Below are positions 26,852 to 34,581 of a stretch of DNA of 34,581 bases, in pieces. A program made the translations under genes and the position numbers. The stretch spans positions 1 to 34,581 of the forward strand of contig REBU01000038.1 in assembly GCA_007692585.1 (NCBI GenBank), in the 5' to 3' direction. The stretch is from Paracoccaceae bacterium (GTDB lineage: Bacteria > Pseudomonadota > Alphaproteobacteria > Rhodobacterales > Rhodobacteraceae). The notes beneath the pieces were generated by a model. That model was not told where the DNA came from. It ran no database searches and worked only from the letters and a program-made list of their open reading frames with translations. Position 1 is the first letter of the stretch. Each line of letters begins with the position of its first letter.

Positions 26852-26989
26852 TCCTGCGCCGCACAAGGGCGAAGCCCTGCCGAAAGCGCATCACACGCAC
26901 CAGTTGCAGGTGACAAAGCCGCGCGGGCGCGGTACAAAGAGCGCACAAGAGGGCAACAAAGCCCCCACCTGATCACATGAGGCAGACGC

Positions 26990-27550
26990 ATGACCCAGAT
27001 GAACCGGCGGGTATTCGCATTCTCGGGGCTGGCCGCAATGACCGCGCTGGCTGGCTGTTCCAATCCAATCGGCAGCGAAGGGGCTGCGGCCCTTGATGCC
27101 CGTGTGGACGCGGCGCGCGACTATCTGCGCACGAATTATCCCTCGCTCGATGACCTGTTTCGCAATGCGCGCGGGATCCTCTATATTCCCGTCGTGTCGG
27201 AAGCCGGACTGTTCGTCGGTGGCGCCTATGGGCGCGGCGCGCTGCGCATCAGTGACGCAACGGTCGATTACTATTCCGCCACCCGCGCCAGTATTGGCTT
27301 GCAGATCGGCGCGCAGCAATATGCGCATGCCCTGTTCTTCATGACCGAACAGGCGCTGTCGGATTTCCGCTTCTCGCCGGGCTGGGCTGCCAGCGCCGAT
27401 ATGCGCTATGCCACACCGACGCAGGGCGGCTCGCTGGGGACCGAGACGACGACCCAGTTTTCGCCTGTGATCGCAGTTGTCTTCGGCCAGTCGGGCATCC
27501 TTGCCGGGGCGTCGCTGGCAGGCGTCAAATACAACCGCATCATTCCCTGA
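26990..27550 (+). CDS. SYLF-domain (YSC84-like) lipoprotein
   Basis: A 186-residue predicted lipoprotein. Signal peptide 1-22 ends in the lipobox LAGC with C23. The mature part matches the SYLF/DUF500 domain: ARGILYIPVVSEAGLFVGG followed by a YGRGALRI segment, then a glycine-rich C-terminal half ending in GVKYNRIIP. SYLF domains in eukaryotes bind lipids; the bacterial role is unknown. The 138-bp upstream stretch may hold its own promoter. It converges with fabD, separated only by a GC-rich hairpin. Confidence 0.85.
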   Translation: MTQMNRRVFAFSGLAAMTALAGCSNPIGSEGAAALDARVDAARDYLRTNYPSLDDLFRNARGILYIPVVSEAGLFVGGAYGRGALRISDATVDYYSATRASIGLQIGAQQYAHALFFMTEQALSDFRFSPGWAASADMRYATPTQGGSLGTETTTQFSPVIAVVFGQSGILAGASLAGVKYNRIIP

Positions 27551-27557
27551 GCATCGG

Positions 27558-27577
27558 GCCGCGCGCAGACGCGCGGC
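27558..27577. terminator. GC-rich hairpin between convergent genes, possible bidirectional terminator
   Basis: GCCGCGCG and CGCGCGGC form a perfect eight-pair stem with loop CAGA. It fills the 33-bp gap between the stops of the SYLF lipoprotein gene and fabD. There is no T-run on either side, so termination is plausible rather than proven. Confidence 0.5.
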
Positions 27578-27583
27578 GCAGCG

Positions 27584-28513
27584 TCACGCCGCCAGCGCTG
27601 CAATATCCTGCGGCGTGGCGACATTCTGCGTCAGCGCACCCCGCGCAATGCGCTTGACCATGCCTGACAGCGCCTTGCCCGCGCCGATTTCCCAGAACTC
27701 CGTGACGCCCTGATCGGCCATCCAGGTCACGGATTCACGCCAGCGCACAGCGCCCGTGACCTGCGCGATCAGAAGCGCGCGGATTTCTTCGGGGTCGCTC
27801 ACGGCACTGGCGCGCACATTGCTCACCAGCGGCACGCGCGGCGCATGCAGTGTCACCTCGGCCAGCGCCGCCTGCATCGCCTCGGCGGCAGGCTGCATCA
27901 GCGCGCAATGGAACGGGGCCGAGACGGGCAGCAGCAGCGCGCGCTTGGCCCCGCGTGCTTTCGCGATCTCGACGGCGCGTTCGACCGCCGCCTTGTGGCC
28001 CGAGACGACGACCTGCGCGGGGTCATTGTCATTGGCGGCCTGACAGACCTCGCCCTGTGCAGCCTCATCGGCAACCGCGCTCACCGCCGCAAGATCCAGC
28101 CCCAGCACCGCCGCCATGGCACCGACACCGACCGGCACCGCATCCTGCATCGCGCGCCCGCGCACCCGCAAAAGCCGCGCCGCATCCGCGACGCTCAGCG
28201 CGCCACTGGCCGCCAGCGCCGAATATTCCCCCAGCGAATGGCCCGCCACAAAAGCCGCACTGTCAAGCAGTACGCCTTCGGTCTCCAACGCACGCAGCGC
28301 CGCGATCGAGGTCGCCATCAGCGCGGGCTGTGCATTGGCCGTCAGGGTCAGCTCCGCAATATCGCCTGACCAGATCAGCCCCGACAGGTTCTCGCCCAGC
28401 GCCGCGTCCACCTCCTCGAACACGGCGCGGGCCGCTGGATAGGCCTCGGCCAGCGCCTGTCCCATACCGATGGTCTGCGCGCCCTGACCGGGAAAAATGA
28501 ATGCACGGCTCAT
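27584..28513 (-). CDS. fabD: Malonyl-CoA:ACP transacylase FabD
   Basis: FabD loads malonyl groups onto acyl carrier protein for fatty acid synthesis. It has 309 residues. It has the FPGQGAQ start (7-13), the nucleophile S93 in GHSLGEYSAL, R118 and catalytic H202 in PVSAPFHCALM. The ATG at 28513 is fixed by AGAGG seven bases upstream. It stands without fabG or acpP on its downstream side here, since it ends against a convergent gene. Confidence 0.97.
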   Translation of the reverse strand: MSRAFIFPGQGAQTIGMGQALAEAYPAARAVFEEVDAALGENLSGLIWSGDIAELTLTANAQPALMATSIAALRALETEGVLLDSAAFVAGHSLGEYSALAASGALSVADAARLLRVRGRAMQDAVPVGVGAMAAVLGLDLAAVSAVADEAAQGEVCQAANDNDPAQVVVSGHKAAVERAVEIAKARGAKRALLLPVSAPFHCALMQPAAEAMQAALAEVTLHAPRVPLVSNVRASAVSDPEEIRALLIAQVTGAVRWRESVTWMADQGVTEFWEIGAGKALSGMVKRIARGALTQNVATPQDIAALAA

Positions 28514-28585
28514 GATGTTCCTCTCCCAAAACTGCCCGCTTCCTTGCCGCAAACGATGCGCGCGCGCAACCCTTGCGGCGCGGTG

Positions 28586-29407
28586 TCAGAACCCCAGCGC
28601 CTTGCGCAGCATGTTCAGCGCCATCACCATGATGAACACCGCAAAGATACGTTTCAGCGGCTTGGGGTCAAGCGCATGCGCCAGCCGCGCCCCCAGTGGC
28701 GCGGTCAGAAGCGTCATCGCAATGACGATCCCGAACGCCGGCAGGTTCAGCGCCCCGAGGCTCAGCGGCGGCGCAGGCGCGACCGGGACCAGCGCGAATG
28801 CCGCGACGGAAGGCACAGCGATCAACAGCCCGAACCCTGCTGCCGTTGCAACCGCGCGATGCATCGTGACCCCGTAAAGCGACATCAGCGGCACGGCGAA
28901 AGACCCGCCGCCGATCCCCATCAACACGGACAGGAAGCCAATGGTGCTGCCTTGCGCCGCGCGTGTCAGCCCGACGGGCATCCGCGGCCCCAGTCGCCAG
29001 TCGGGGTGCCCCAGCGCCATGAACAGCCCCAGCATCATCCCCAGAACACCGAAAATCCCTTGCAAGACCACCGAACGCAGGCTTGCGGCGACCAGCACGC
29101 CCAGCACCGCCCCCAGCGCGATGACCGGCGCCCAGCCGCGCAGGATCGACCAATCGACCGCGCCGCGCCGATGATGGGCCTGCACGGAGCGCGCCGAGGT
29201 CACGGCAATCGTCGCAAGCGACGTCGCCAGACACATCTGCATCAGCTGTGGGCCGCCATAGCCCAGCGCCGTGAAGGCATAGAAAAAACCCGGCACAAGA
29301 ATGATGCCCCCGCCGACGCCCAAAAGCCCCGCCAGCACGCCCGCAAAGCCCCCGGTGACCAGAAGCATCACGGCCATCTGCACCAGCAGCGTGGTATCAG
29401 CACTCAC
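28586..29407 (-). CDS. TauE/SafE-family membrane permease
   Basis: A 273-residue membrane protein with about eight hydrophobic segments. The N-terminal GVLAGLLGVGGGIILVPGF and the later GIGGGSFAVPLMSLYG form the duplicated glycine-rich signature of the TauE/SafE family. Members are sulfite, sulfonate or other organic-anion exporters; the substrate here cannot be read. The start is a GTG that overlaps the sufE stop (GTGA, 29404-29407), so it is translated with SufE. The pairing with a sulfur-transfer protein hints at sulfur metabolism, but that is weak. Confidence 0.9.
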   Translation of the reverse strand: MSADTTLLVQMAVMLLVTGGFAGVLAGLLGVGGGIILVPGFFYAFTALGYGGPQLMQMCLATSLATIAVTSARSVQAHHRRGAVDWSILRGWAPVIALGAVLGVLVAASLRSVVLQGIFGVLGMMLGLFMALGHPDWRLGPRMPVGLTRAAQGSTIGFLSVLMGIGGGSFAVPLMSLYGVTMHRAVATAAGFGLLIAVPSVAAFALVPVAPAPPLSLGALNLPAFGIVIAMTLLTAPLGARLAHALDPKPLKRIFAVFIMVMALNMLRKALGF

Positions 29408-29829
29408 GCACGGGCCTGCGCGGCAATCCCCTCGATCCGCGCGACCATCGCGCGCAGACCGTTCGAGCGTTGCGAGGACAGATGCGCGTCCAGCCCCAGC
29501 CGCCCCAATTCGGCCATCGCATCGACCTGTCGCAACTCGGCCACGCTCAGCCCGGAGTAGAGCGCATGCAGCACCGCGATCAGCCCGCGCACGATCATCG
29601 CGTCACTGTCGCCGGCGAAATCGAACTGCGCCTGCGCGCCCTCGCCCACCAGGCGTGGATGGATCCAGACTTGCGAGGCGCAGCCATCGACCTTGGTCGC
29701 AGGCGTCTTGAGCGCGTCCTCCATGGGCGGCATGGCACGGCCCAGCTCGATCACATGTCGATACCGGTCTTCCCAGTCCTCCAGAAATTCGAATGTCTCG
29801 GCAATCTCTTCGAAAGCGGTCGTGGCCAT
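29404..29829 (-). CDS. sufE: Cysteine desulfurase accessory protein SufE
   Basis: SufE takes persulfide sulfur from SufS and passes it on for iron-sulfur cluster assembly. The protein has 141 residues from the chosen ATG, which has GGAG seven bases upstream. An ATG five codons earlier (29844) is also possible. The acceptor cysteine is C50 in KVDGCASQVWI. The characteristic LEDWEDRYRHVIELGR segment lies at 16-31. The rest of the Suf system is not in the window. The downstream TauE/SafE gene overlaps it. Confidence 0.94.
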   Translation of the reverse strand: MATTAFEEIAETFEFLEDWEDRYRHVIELGRAMPPMEDALKTPATKVDGCASQVWIHPRLVGEGAQAQFDFAGDSDAMIVRGLIAVLHALYSGLSVAELRQVDAMAELGRLGLDAHLSSQRSNGLRAMVARIEGIAAQARA

Positions 29830-30012
29830 CTGCGCGCGCTCCATGTCATCTGCCCTGTAGCTAAGCGCGCAGGCGTCAAAGGTCCAGCCCCACGCGCCTG
29901 ACCTGTGCGCCTGCCTCTGCCCCCGGTCGCGCGATGCGGCACTTTTCAAATCCTGCAGATTGCGCTAGGCCAAGGCAACCGGCCCGCGCCACAGCCATCG
30001 GAAGGACCAAGG

Positions 30013-30480
30013 ATGCAAAAGCCCCTCATCGCCGCAATGGCCATGCTGCTTTTTCTTGGGGCCTGCGGCGGCGTGCGCGACTCGCGTCTCAACCCGCTGA
30101 ACTGGTTTGGCCGCGAAAGCACCGAAACGCTTGTGCCGCAGGGCGGATGGAACCGCCCCATCGACAATCGCGCCCTCGTCCCCGTCGTGACAGAACTCGA
30201 GCTGATCCCCACCAGCAGCGGCGCATTGCTGCGCGCCTCTGGCCTGCCCGACACCCAGGGCTGGTGGGATGTCGAGCTGCGCGCGCTCAATAATGGCCGC
30301 CCGGTCGACGGCGCGCTGGTCTATGAATTCGTGATCGCCGCCCCGCGCGCAGGTGCGGCGACATCAACCGAAGCTGCGCGGCTCGTGACGGCAGGCGTGG
30401 CGATCCCCGCATCCCGGCTGGCAGGCCTGCGCCAGATCACCGTCCGGGGTGCCACCAACGCGCGCACGATCAACCGCTAG
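30013..30480 (+). CDS. Hypothetical lipoprotein
   Basis: A 155-residue predicted lipoprotein. The signal peptide has lipobox LGAC with C18. The mature part begins with a linker containing RLNPLNWFGRE, followed by a compact domain of strands ending in QITVRGATNARTINR. I do not recognise a named family; such proteins are common conserved unknowns in Rhodobacterales. GGACCAAGG lies directly before the ATG. It diverges from sufE, and pgm starts 53 bp after its stop. Confidence 0.8.
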   Translation: MQKPLIAAMAMLLFLGACGGVRDSRLNPLNWFGRESTETLVPQGGWNRPIDNRALVPVVTELELIPTSSGALLRASGLPDTQGWWDVELRALNNGRPVDGALVYEFVIAAPRAGAATSTEAARLVTAGVAIPASRLAGLRQITVRGATNARTINR

Positions 30481-30533
30481 AGCACGCGCGCCAGCTGATC
30501 TGCCGCACCCGCGACGAAAGAAAGCCTGCCTAC

Positions 30534-32162
30534 ATGATCCAGATCGTCCCGACGACCGCCATCGATGGCCAGAAACCCGGCACATCGGGTCTGCGCAAGA
30601 AAACCCCGGTCTTCATGCGCGATCCCTATCTGCAAAATTATGTGCAGGCGATTTTCGACGGGATCGGCGGCGTGCAGGGCAAGGTGCTGGTCGTGGGCGG
30701 CGACGGGCGGTATTTTAATGACACGGCCATCGGGGTGATCCTGCGCATGGCCGCGGCCAATGGCGCGGCGCGCTGTATCGTCGGGCAAGGCGGGCTGCTC
30801 TCAACCCCGGCCGCATCCAACCTGATCCGGCTGCGCGGCGCGGATGGCGGGCTGATCCTGTCGGCCAGTCACAATCCCGGCGGGCCTGATGCCGATTTCG
30901 GGCTGAAATTCAACGGCGCGAATGGCGGGCCTGCCTCTGAAACCGTGTCCGAGGCGATCCATGCCTGCACGGCCAGCCTCAGCGAATACCGCATCTGGGA
31001 CGGCCCCGCCCCCGATATCACGGGCTTGGGCGAAGCCACTCTCGGCGCGATGGTGGTCGAGGTGATCGACCCGGTCGCCGATTATGCCGAGATGATGGCG
31101 CGGATCTTCGATTACGACGCCCTGCGCGCGCTGTTTGCAAGCGGCTTCCGGCTGCGCTTTGACGCGATGCACGCCATCACCGGCCCCTATGCACGCGAAA
31201 TTCTGGAACGGCGGCTGGGCGCGGCCCCCGGTTCGGTCGTCAACGCAACCCCCCTGCCCGATTTCGGCGGCGGCCACCCCGACCCGAACCCGATCTGGGC
31301 GCATGCGCTGATGGACACCATGTATGCCACGGACGCGCCCGATTTCGGCGCGGCCAGCGATGGCGACGGCGACCGCAACATGATCGTCGGGCGCGACTGC
31401 TATGTCAGCCCGTCCGACAGTCTGGCGGTGCTGGCCGATCTCGCGCATCTCGCGCCGGGCTATGCGGGCGGGCTGAAAGGCGTGGCGCGCTCCATGCCCA
31501 CTTCCTGCGCGGTCGACCGCGTGGCCGAGGCCAAGGGCATCGCCTGCTTTGAAACCCCCACAGGCTGGAAATTCTTCGGCACCCTGCTCGATGCGGGCCG
31601 CGCCACGCTCTGCGGCGAGGAATCGGCGGGCACGGGCTCGGACCATGTGCGCGAGAAGGATGGGCTCTGGGCGGTGCTGCTCTGGCTCAATATTCTGGCC
31701 GCGACCCGCAAAAGCCTGGCCGAGCTGATGGCCGATCACTGGGCGCGCTACGGGCGCAACTATTACTCGCGCCACGATTACGAGGAAGTCGACGCAGATG
31801 CCGCCCAAGCGCTGATCGCCGATTTGCGCGCCGCGCTGCCGACACTCGCAGGCCAGAGCATCGGGCCGCTGAAAATCACACGGGCCGATGAATTCGCCTA
31901 TGATGATCCGGTCGATGGCTCACATGCCAGCGCGCAGGGCTTGCGCATCTTCTTTGACGGCGGCGCACGGCTTGTGCTGCGCCTGTCGGGCACGGGCACG
32001 GCCGGGGCCACGCTGCGGGTCTATCTGGAAAAACTGGAAACCGACCCAGACCAGCTGCAGCGCGACCCGCAAGCCGCCCTTGCGGATCTGATCGCGGCGG
32101 CCGATGCCATTGCCGGGATCGCCGCGCGCACGGGCCGCGCCAAGCCCGATGTGATTACCTGA
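30534..32162 (+). CDS. pgm: Alpha-D-glucose phosphate-specific phosphoglucomutase
   Basis: Pgm interconverts glucose-1-phosphate and glucose-6-phosphate, linking glycolysis with glycogen and envelope sugars. It has 542 residues, the usual length of this group. The N-terminal PGTSGLRKK is followed by the phospho-serine S112 in SASHNPGGPDADFG, the metal loop D276-G-D278-G-D280-R, and the sugar-binding GEESAGTGSDH. A C-terminal phosphate-binding RLSGTGTAG motif is present. All catalytic parts are intact. Confidence 0.96.
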   Translation: MIQIVPTTAIDGQKPGTSGLRKKTPVFMRDPYLQNYVQAIFDGIGGVQGKVLVVGGDGRYFNDTAIGVILRMAAANGAARCIVGQGGLLSTPAASNLIRLRGADGGLILSASHNPGGPDADFGLKFNGANGGPASETVSEAIHACTASLSEYRIWDGPAPDITGLGEATLGAMVVEVIDPVADYAEMMARIFDYDALRALFASGFRLRFDAMHAITGPYAREILERRLGAAPGSVVNATPLPDFGGGHPDPNPIWAHALMDTMYATDAPDFGAASDGDGDRNMIVGRDCYVSPSDSLAVLADLAHLAPGYAGGLKGVARSMPTSCAVDRVAEAKGIACFETPTGWKFFGTLLDAGRATLCGEESAGTGSDHVREKDGLWAVLLWLNILAATRKSLAELMADHWARYGRNYYSRHDYEEVDADAAQALIADLRAALPTLAGQSIGPLKITRADEFAYDDPVDGSHASAQGLRIFFDGGARLVLRLSGTGTAGATLRVYLEKLETDPDQLQRDPQAALADLIAAADAIAGIAARTGRAKPDVIT

Positions 32163-32293
32163 GACCTGCGCTTCCCGGCAGGCAAAACCCGCGCGATGCG
32201 TCGATCTCGCCGCGATGGTGTCTCATGGCGTTCTGGCAAACAGGGGACAAGCATATCGGAACCGGGATGCATGCTGCAGCGTTGTTCACTGAG

Positions 32294-32313
32294 CGGTGCT
32301 CATTGAAGCACCG
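32294..32313. repeat. Perfect 7-bp hairpin downstream of pgm
   Basis: CGGTGCT and AGCACCG flank CATTGA within the 284-bp gap between pgm and the glycine-zipper lipoprotein gene. There is no T-run. AT-rich promoter-like sequence with TATACT lies at 32372-32377, just before the next gene, but I found no matching -35 element. Confidence 0.45.
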
Positions 32314-32434
32314 TCAGAATCTCGCGTCTTTGTGCACATGGAACCGAAACTAAACCGTGCGGCATCACATATATACTATACATGCGAGAACGCTGTGACG
32401 CATCTTGCGCGGCGCTCTGCACAGTATCAGACCA

Positions 32435-32440
32435 AGGAGG
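32435..32440 (+). promoter_or_regulatory. Strong Shine-Dalgarno of the small lipoprotein
   Basis: AGGAGG lies six bases before the ATG at 32447 and only three before the ATG at 32444. This favours the later start. Confidence 0.65.
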
Positions 32441-32446
32441 TCCATG

Positions 32447-32659
32447 ATGACATATCTCAAACTCTCGAGCCTGATGGCGGCCAGCGCGATCGTGATCTCG
32501 GCCTGCTCGAATGATCCGCAGATCAATGCGGCGGTGGGCGGGCTGTCCGGCGCGGCTGTCGGCACGCAGATCGGCTCGGGCTCCGGCAATACGGCCGCAA
32601 TTCTGGGCGGCGCTGCCGTCGGGGCCGCCATCGGTGCAAATACTCAGCTGACGCCGTGA
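32447..32659 (+). CDS. Small glycine-zipper lipoprotein
   Basis: A 70-residue predicted lipoprotein. The signal peptide ends at a lipobox ISAC with C20. The mature part is rich in glycine and alanine with GxxxG-type spacing (30-63), the glycine-zipper pattern of small outer-membrane or entericidin-like lipoproteins. It has one of the best ribosome binding sites in the window and its own AT-rich upstream region. It is therefore probably expressed strongly as a separate unit. The cellular role is unknown. Confidence 0.8.
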   Translation: MTYLKLSSLMAASAIVISACSNDPQINAAVGGLSGAAVGTQIGSGSGNTAAILGGAAVGAAIGANTQLTP

Positions 32660-32858
32660 ACCCTCACGCGGCGCTGGCTGCAGGCACAGATGACGCAGAC
32701 AGCGCCGGGAAGGCATCAGCGTCCCGGCCCTTTGGCTTGAGGCGCTGCAGGCCGACGCAAAACCCATCCCCGCGCCCCTCGACACGGGGGCGGGCTTGGA
32801 TTATGCAACGCGCTTGCAAAGCGCCCTTGCGGGGGCCACTCCCCAAGGATTCCTGCCC

Positions 32859-34581
32859 ATGATCTCGACCCTCTCCGAAGCCCTCACCGAGCGCGGCTTT
32901 GACACCCTGACCGATGTGCAGGAAGCTGTGACCGCGCCCGAACTGGCCGATGCCGATCTTCTGGTCTCGGCACAGACAGGCTCGGGCAAGACCGTGGGCT
33001 TTGGCCTTGCCATCGGCCACACGCTTCTGGGCGATGCGCTCCATTTCGGCCCCGCAGCCCTGCCGCTGGCGCTGGTTATCGCACCCACGCGCGAACTCGC
33101 GATGCAGGTGCAGCGCGAATTGTCCTGGCTCTACGAAAAAGCCGGCGCGCAAGTGGTGCCCTGCATCGGCGGCATGGATGCGCGCAACGAGCGCCGCGCG
33201 CTGGAACGTGGCGCGCATATCGTCGTGGGCACCCCGGGGCGCCTGCGCGACCACATCATGCGCGGCGCGTTCGATATGTCGGAGCTGCGCGCCATCGTGC
33301 TGGACGAGGCCGATGAAATGCTCGACATGGGCTTTCGCGAAGACTTGGAATTCATGCTGGCAGAAGCCCCCGCGAGCAAGCGCACACTGATGTTTTCAGC
33401 CACAGTGCCGCCCGCGATTGCCGAGATTGCGAAGAAATATCAGCGCGATGCCGTGCGCGTCACGACGGTCTCCAAAGGCGCGCAGCATGCCGATATCTCC
33501 TATCAGGCGGTCAAGGTCGCGCAGGCCGATGCCGAGCACGCGATCATCAACCTGCTGCGGCTCCATGATGCGCCCGCTTCCATCGTGTTCGCCAATACCC
33601 GCGCCACGGTTGCGCGGCTGGCCGCACGTTTTGCCAATCGTGGCCTGTCCGTGGTCAGCCTTTCGGGCGAACTCAGCCAGGACGAACGCTCGAATGCGCT
33701 GCAATCGCTGCGCAACGGGCGCGCGCGGGTCTGTGTGGCGACCGATGTGGCCGCGCGCGGGATCGACCTGCCCAATCTGGACCTCGTGATCCATGCCGAT
33801 CTGCCGATGAATACCGAAGCGCTTTTGCACCGCTCGGGCCGCACAGGCCGCGCCGGGCGCAAAGGCGTGTCGGTGCTGATCGTGCCCGACCGCGCCGCCC
33901 CCAAGGCCAATCGGCTGCTGGGCTGGGCCAAGATCAAGGCCGAATGGATCAGTGCGCCAACGCCCGAGGAAATCCTCGCACTGGACGAGCAGCGCCTGCG
34001 TGCCAATCCCGTCTGGCATGATGACCCCAACGAGGATGAACTCCGCTTCGCGCAGGAATTGCTGTCGGAACTGACCCCCGAAGCCATCGCCGTCGCGTGC
34101 CTGCGGCTCTATCGCGAGGGGCTGTCCGCCCCTGAGGATATCGGCACACTCCCCGACACCAAGGCCCGCCCCGAACGCGCGGCGTTCGGACCTTCAGCCT
34201 GGTTCGAGCTGTCCATCGGGCAGGATAAACGCGCCGAAGCGCGCTGGCTCTTGCCGCTTCTGTGCCGCGCGGGCAATCTCGACAAAGGCCAGATCGGGCG
34301 CATCAAGGTGCAGACCAGCACCACATTTGTCGAAATCGCCGAAGCCGCCGCAGACAAGCTCGAAGCGCATCTGGGCGCGTCGGGCGTGCTCGAAGAGGAC
34401 GTGACGGCGCGCAGACTCGCAGCCCCGCCCGCCGATCTCAGCGCGCCCCGCGACAGCGCCCGCCCACCCCGCGACAGCGCCCGTCCCCCTCGCGACAGCG
34501 CCCGCCCACCGCGCGCTGAACCGCGCCCGCGCCCTGCCGATGGGCCGACAGGCCCACGCAAACACGATGGCCCACGCAAAC
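32859..34581 (+). CDS. DEAD-box RNA helicase, DeaD/CsdA-like (runs off window)
   Basis: An ATP-dependent RNA helicase with at least 574 residues and no stop in the window. The Q motif ends at Q21. Walker A is AQTGSGKT (38-45), then PTREL (76-80), TPGR (125-128), DEAD (149-152), SAT and the late HRSGRTGRAG arginine finger. After the helicase core, a DbpA-like RNA-binding domain lies at about 450-508. It is followed by a basic, arginine- and proline-rich tail with three heptad repeats. DeaD-type enzymes help ribosome assembly and RNA decay in the cold. AAGGA lies 11 bases upstream of the ATG. Confidence 0.94.
   Translation, partial: MISTLSEALTERGFDTLTDVQEAVTAPELADADLLVSAQTGSGKTVGFGLAIGHTLLGDALHFGPAALPLALVIAPTRELAMQVQRELSWLYEKAGAQVVPCIGGMDARNERRALERGAHIVVGTPGRLRDHIMRGAFDMSELRAIVLDEADEMLDMGFREDLEFMLAEAPASKRTLMFSATVPPAIAEIAKKYQRDAVRVTTVSKGAQHADISYQAVKVAQADAEHAIINLLRLHDAPASIVFANTRATVARLAARFANRGLSVVSLSGELSQDERSNALQSLRNGRARVCVATDVAARGIDLPNLDLVIHADLPMNTEALLHRSGRTGRAGRKGVSVLIVPDRAAPKANRLLGWAKIKAEWISAPTPEEILALDEQRLRANPVWHDDPNEDELRFAQELLSELTPEAIAVACLRLYREGLSAPEDIGTLPDTKARPERAAFGPSAWFELSIGQDKRAEARWLLPLLCRAGNLDKGQIGRIKVQTSTTFVEIAEAAADKLEAHLGASGVLEEDVTARRLAAPPADLSAPRDSARPPRDSARPPRDSARPPRAEPRPRPADGPTGPRKHDGPRK
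34449..34511 (+). repeat. Three tandem 21-bp repeats encoding RDSARPP
   Basis: Units 34449-34469, 34470-34490 and 34491-34511 differ by only a few bases and stay in the helicase reading frame. Each encodes RDSARPP. They lie in the disordered basic tail, where copy number is likely to vary between strains. Confidence 0.9.

Noticed and set aside
32340-32358. Possible EcfG-type general stress promoter (GGAAC then CGT) before the glycine-zipper lipoprotein
   Set aside because: The spacing is only 11 bp and the second half is CGTG rather than CGTT, so it does not fit the consensus.

Overview
This window looks like chromosomal DNA of an alphaproteobacterium, most likely a member of the Rhodobacterales. 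The basis is the gene content and protein style: an Mg-type HemB, a small-type PurL, a CcmE next to ArgC, a fused indolepyruvate:ferredoxin oxidoreductase, a LysR regulator that starts like rhizobial LsrB/VtlR, and GC-rich third positions from about 7.8 kb onward. No rRNA, tRNA or CRISPR array was seen.

Region 1 (1-7158) is a chemotaxis block beside the broken tail of an IS1634-type transposase. A leftward operon reads STAS protein, cheY, cheA, cheW, cheR, cheY and a small coiled-coil protein that may be a CheZ/CheT-like phosphatase. Most of its junctions overlap or lie 4-5 bp apart. A rightward pair, cheB-cheD, diverges from it across a 205-bp promoter region with a perfect hairpin. The leftward genes up to cheA are clearly more AT-rich than the rest of the window, which fits acquisition or rearrangement. 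CheB keeps its methylesterase triad but has lost its phospho-acceptor site. No receptor or flagellar gene lies in the window.

Region 2 (7159-14990) starts with about 620 bp without a convincing gene. A leftward cluster follows: ior, murI, a GIY-YIG protein, argC and ccmE. The last genes are tightly packed, several overlapping by 1-4 bp. Opposite ior stands an LsrB/VtlR-like LysR gene. The shared promoter holds a perfect 7-7-7 palindrome containing a T-N11-A LysR box.

Region 3 (14991-18175) contains a predicted small RNA of about 73 nt just downstream of the LysR gene. It has a promoter, a 5' hairpin, an exposed CCUCCC anti-Shine-Dalgarno stretch and a strong intrinsic terminator. Its placement resembles the AbcR RNAs next to lsrB/vtlR in Rhizobiales. 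purL, bolA and the monothiol glutaredoxin gene follow.

Region 4 (18176-34581) is mostly housekeeping: comEC, gltX, gltA, a TspO-like membrane protein, mazG, a DUF1638 gene, hemB, a SYLF lipoprotein, fabD, a TauE/SafE permease with sufE, a small lipoprotein, phosphoglucomutase, a glycine-zipper lipoprotein and a DEAD-box RNA helicase that runs off the right edge.
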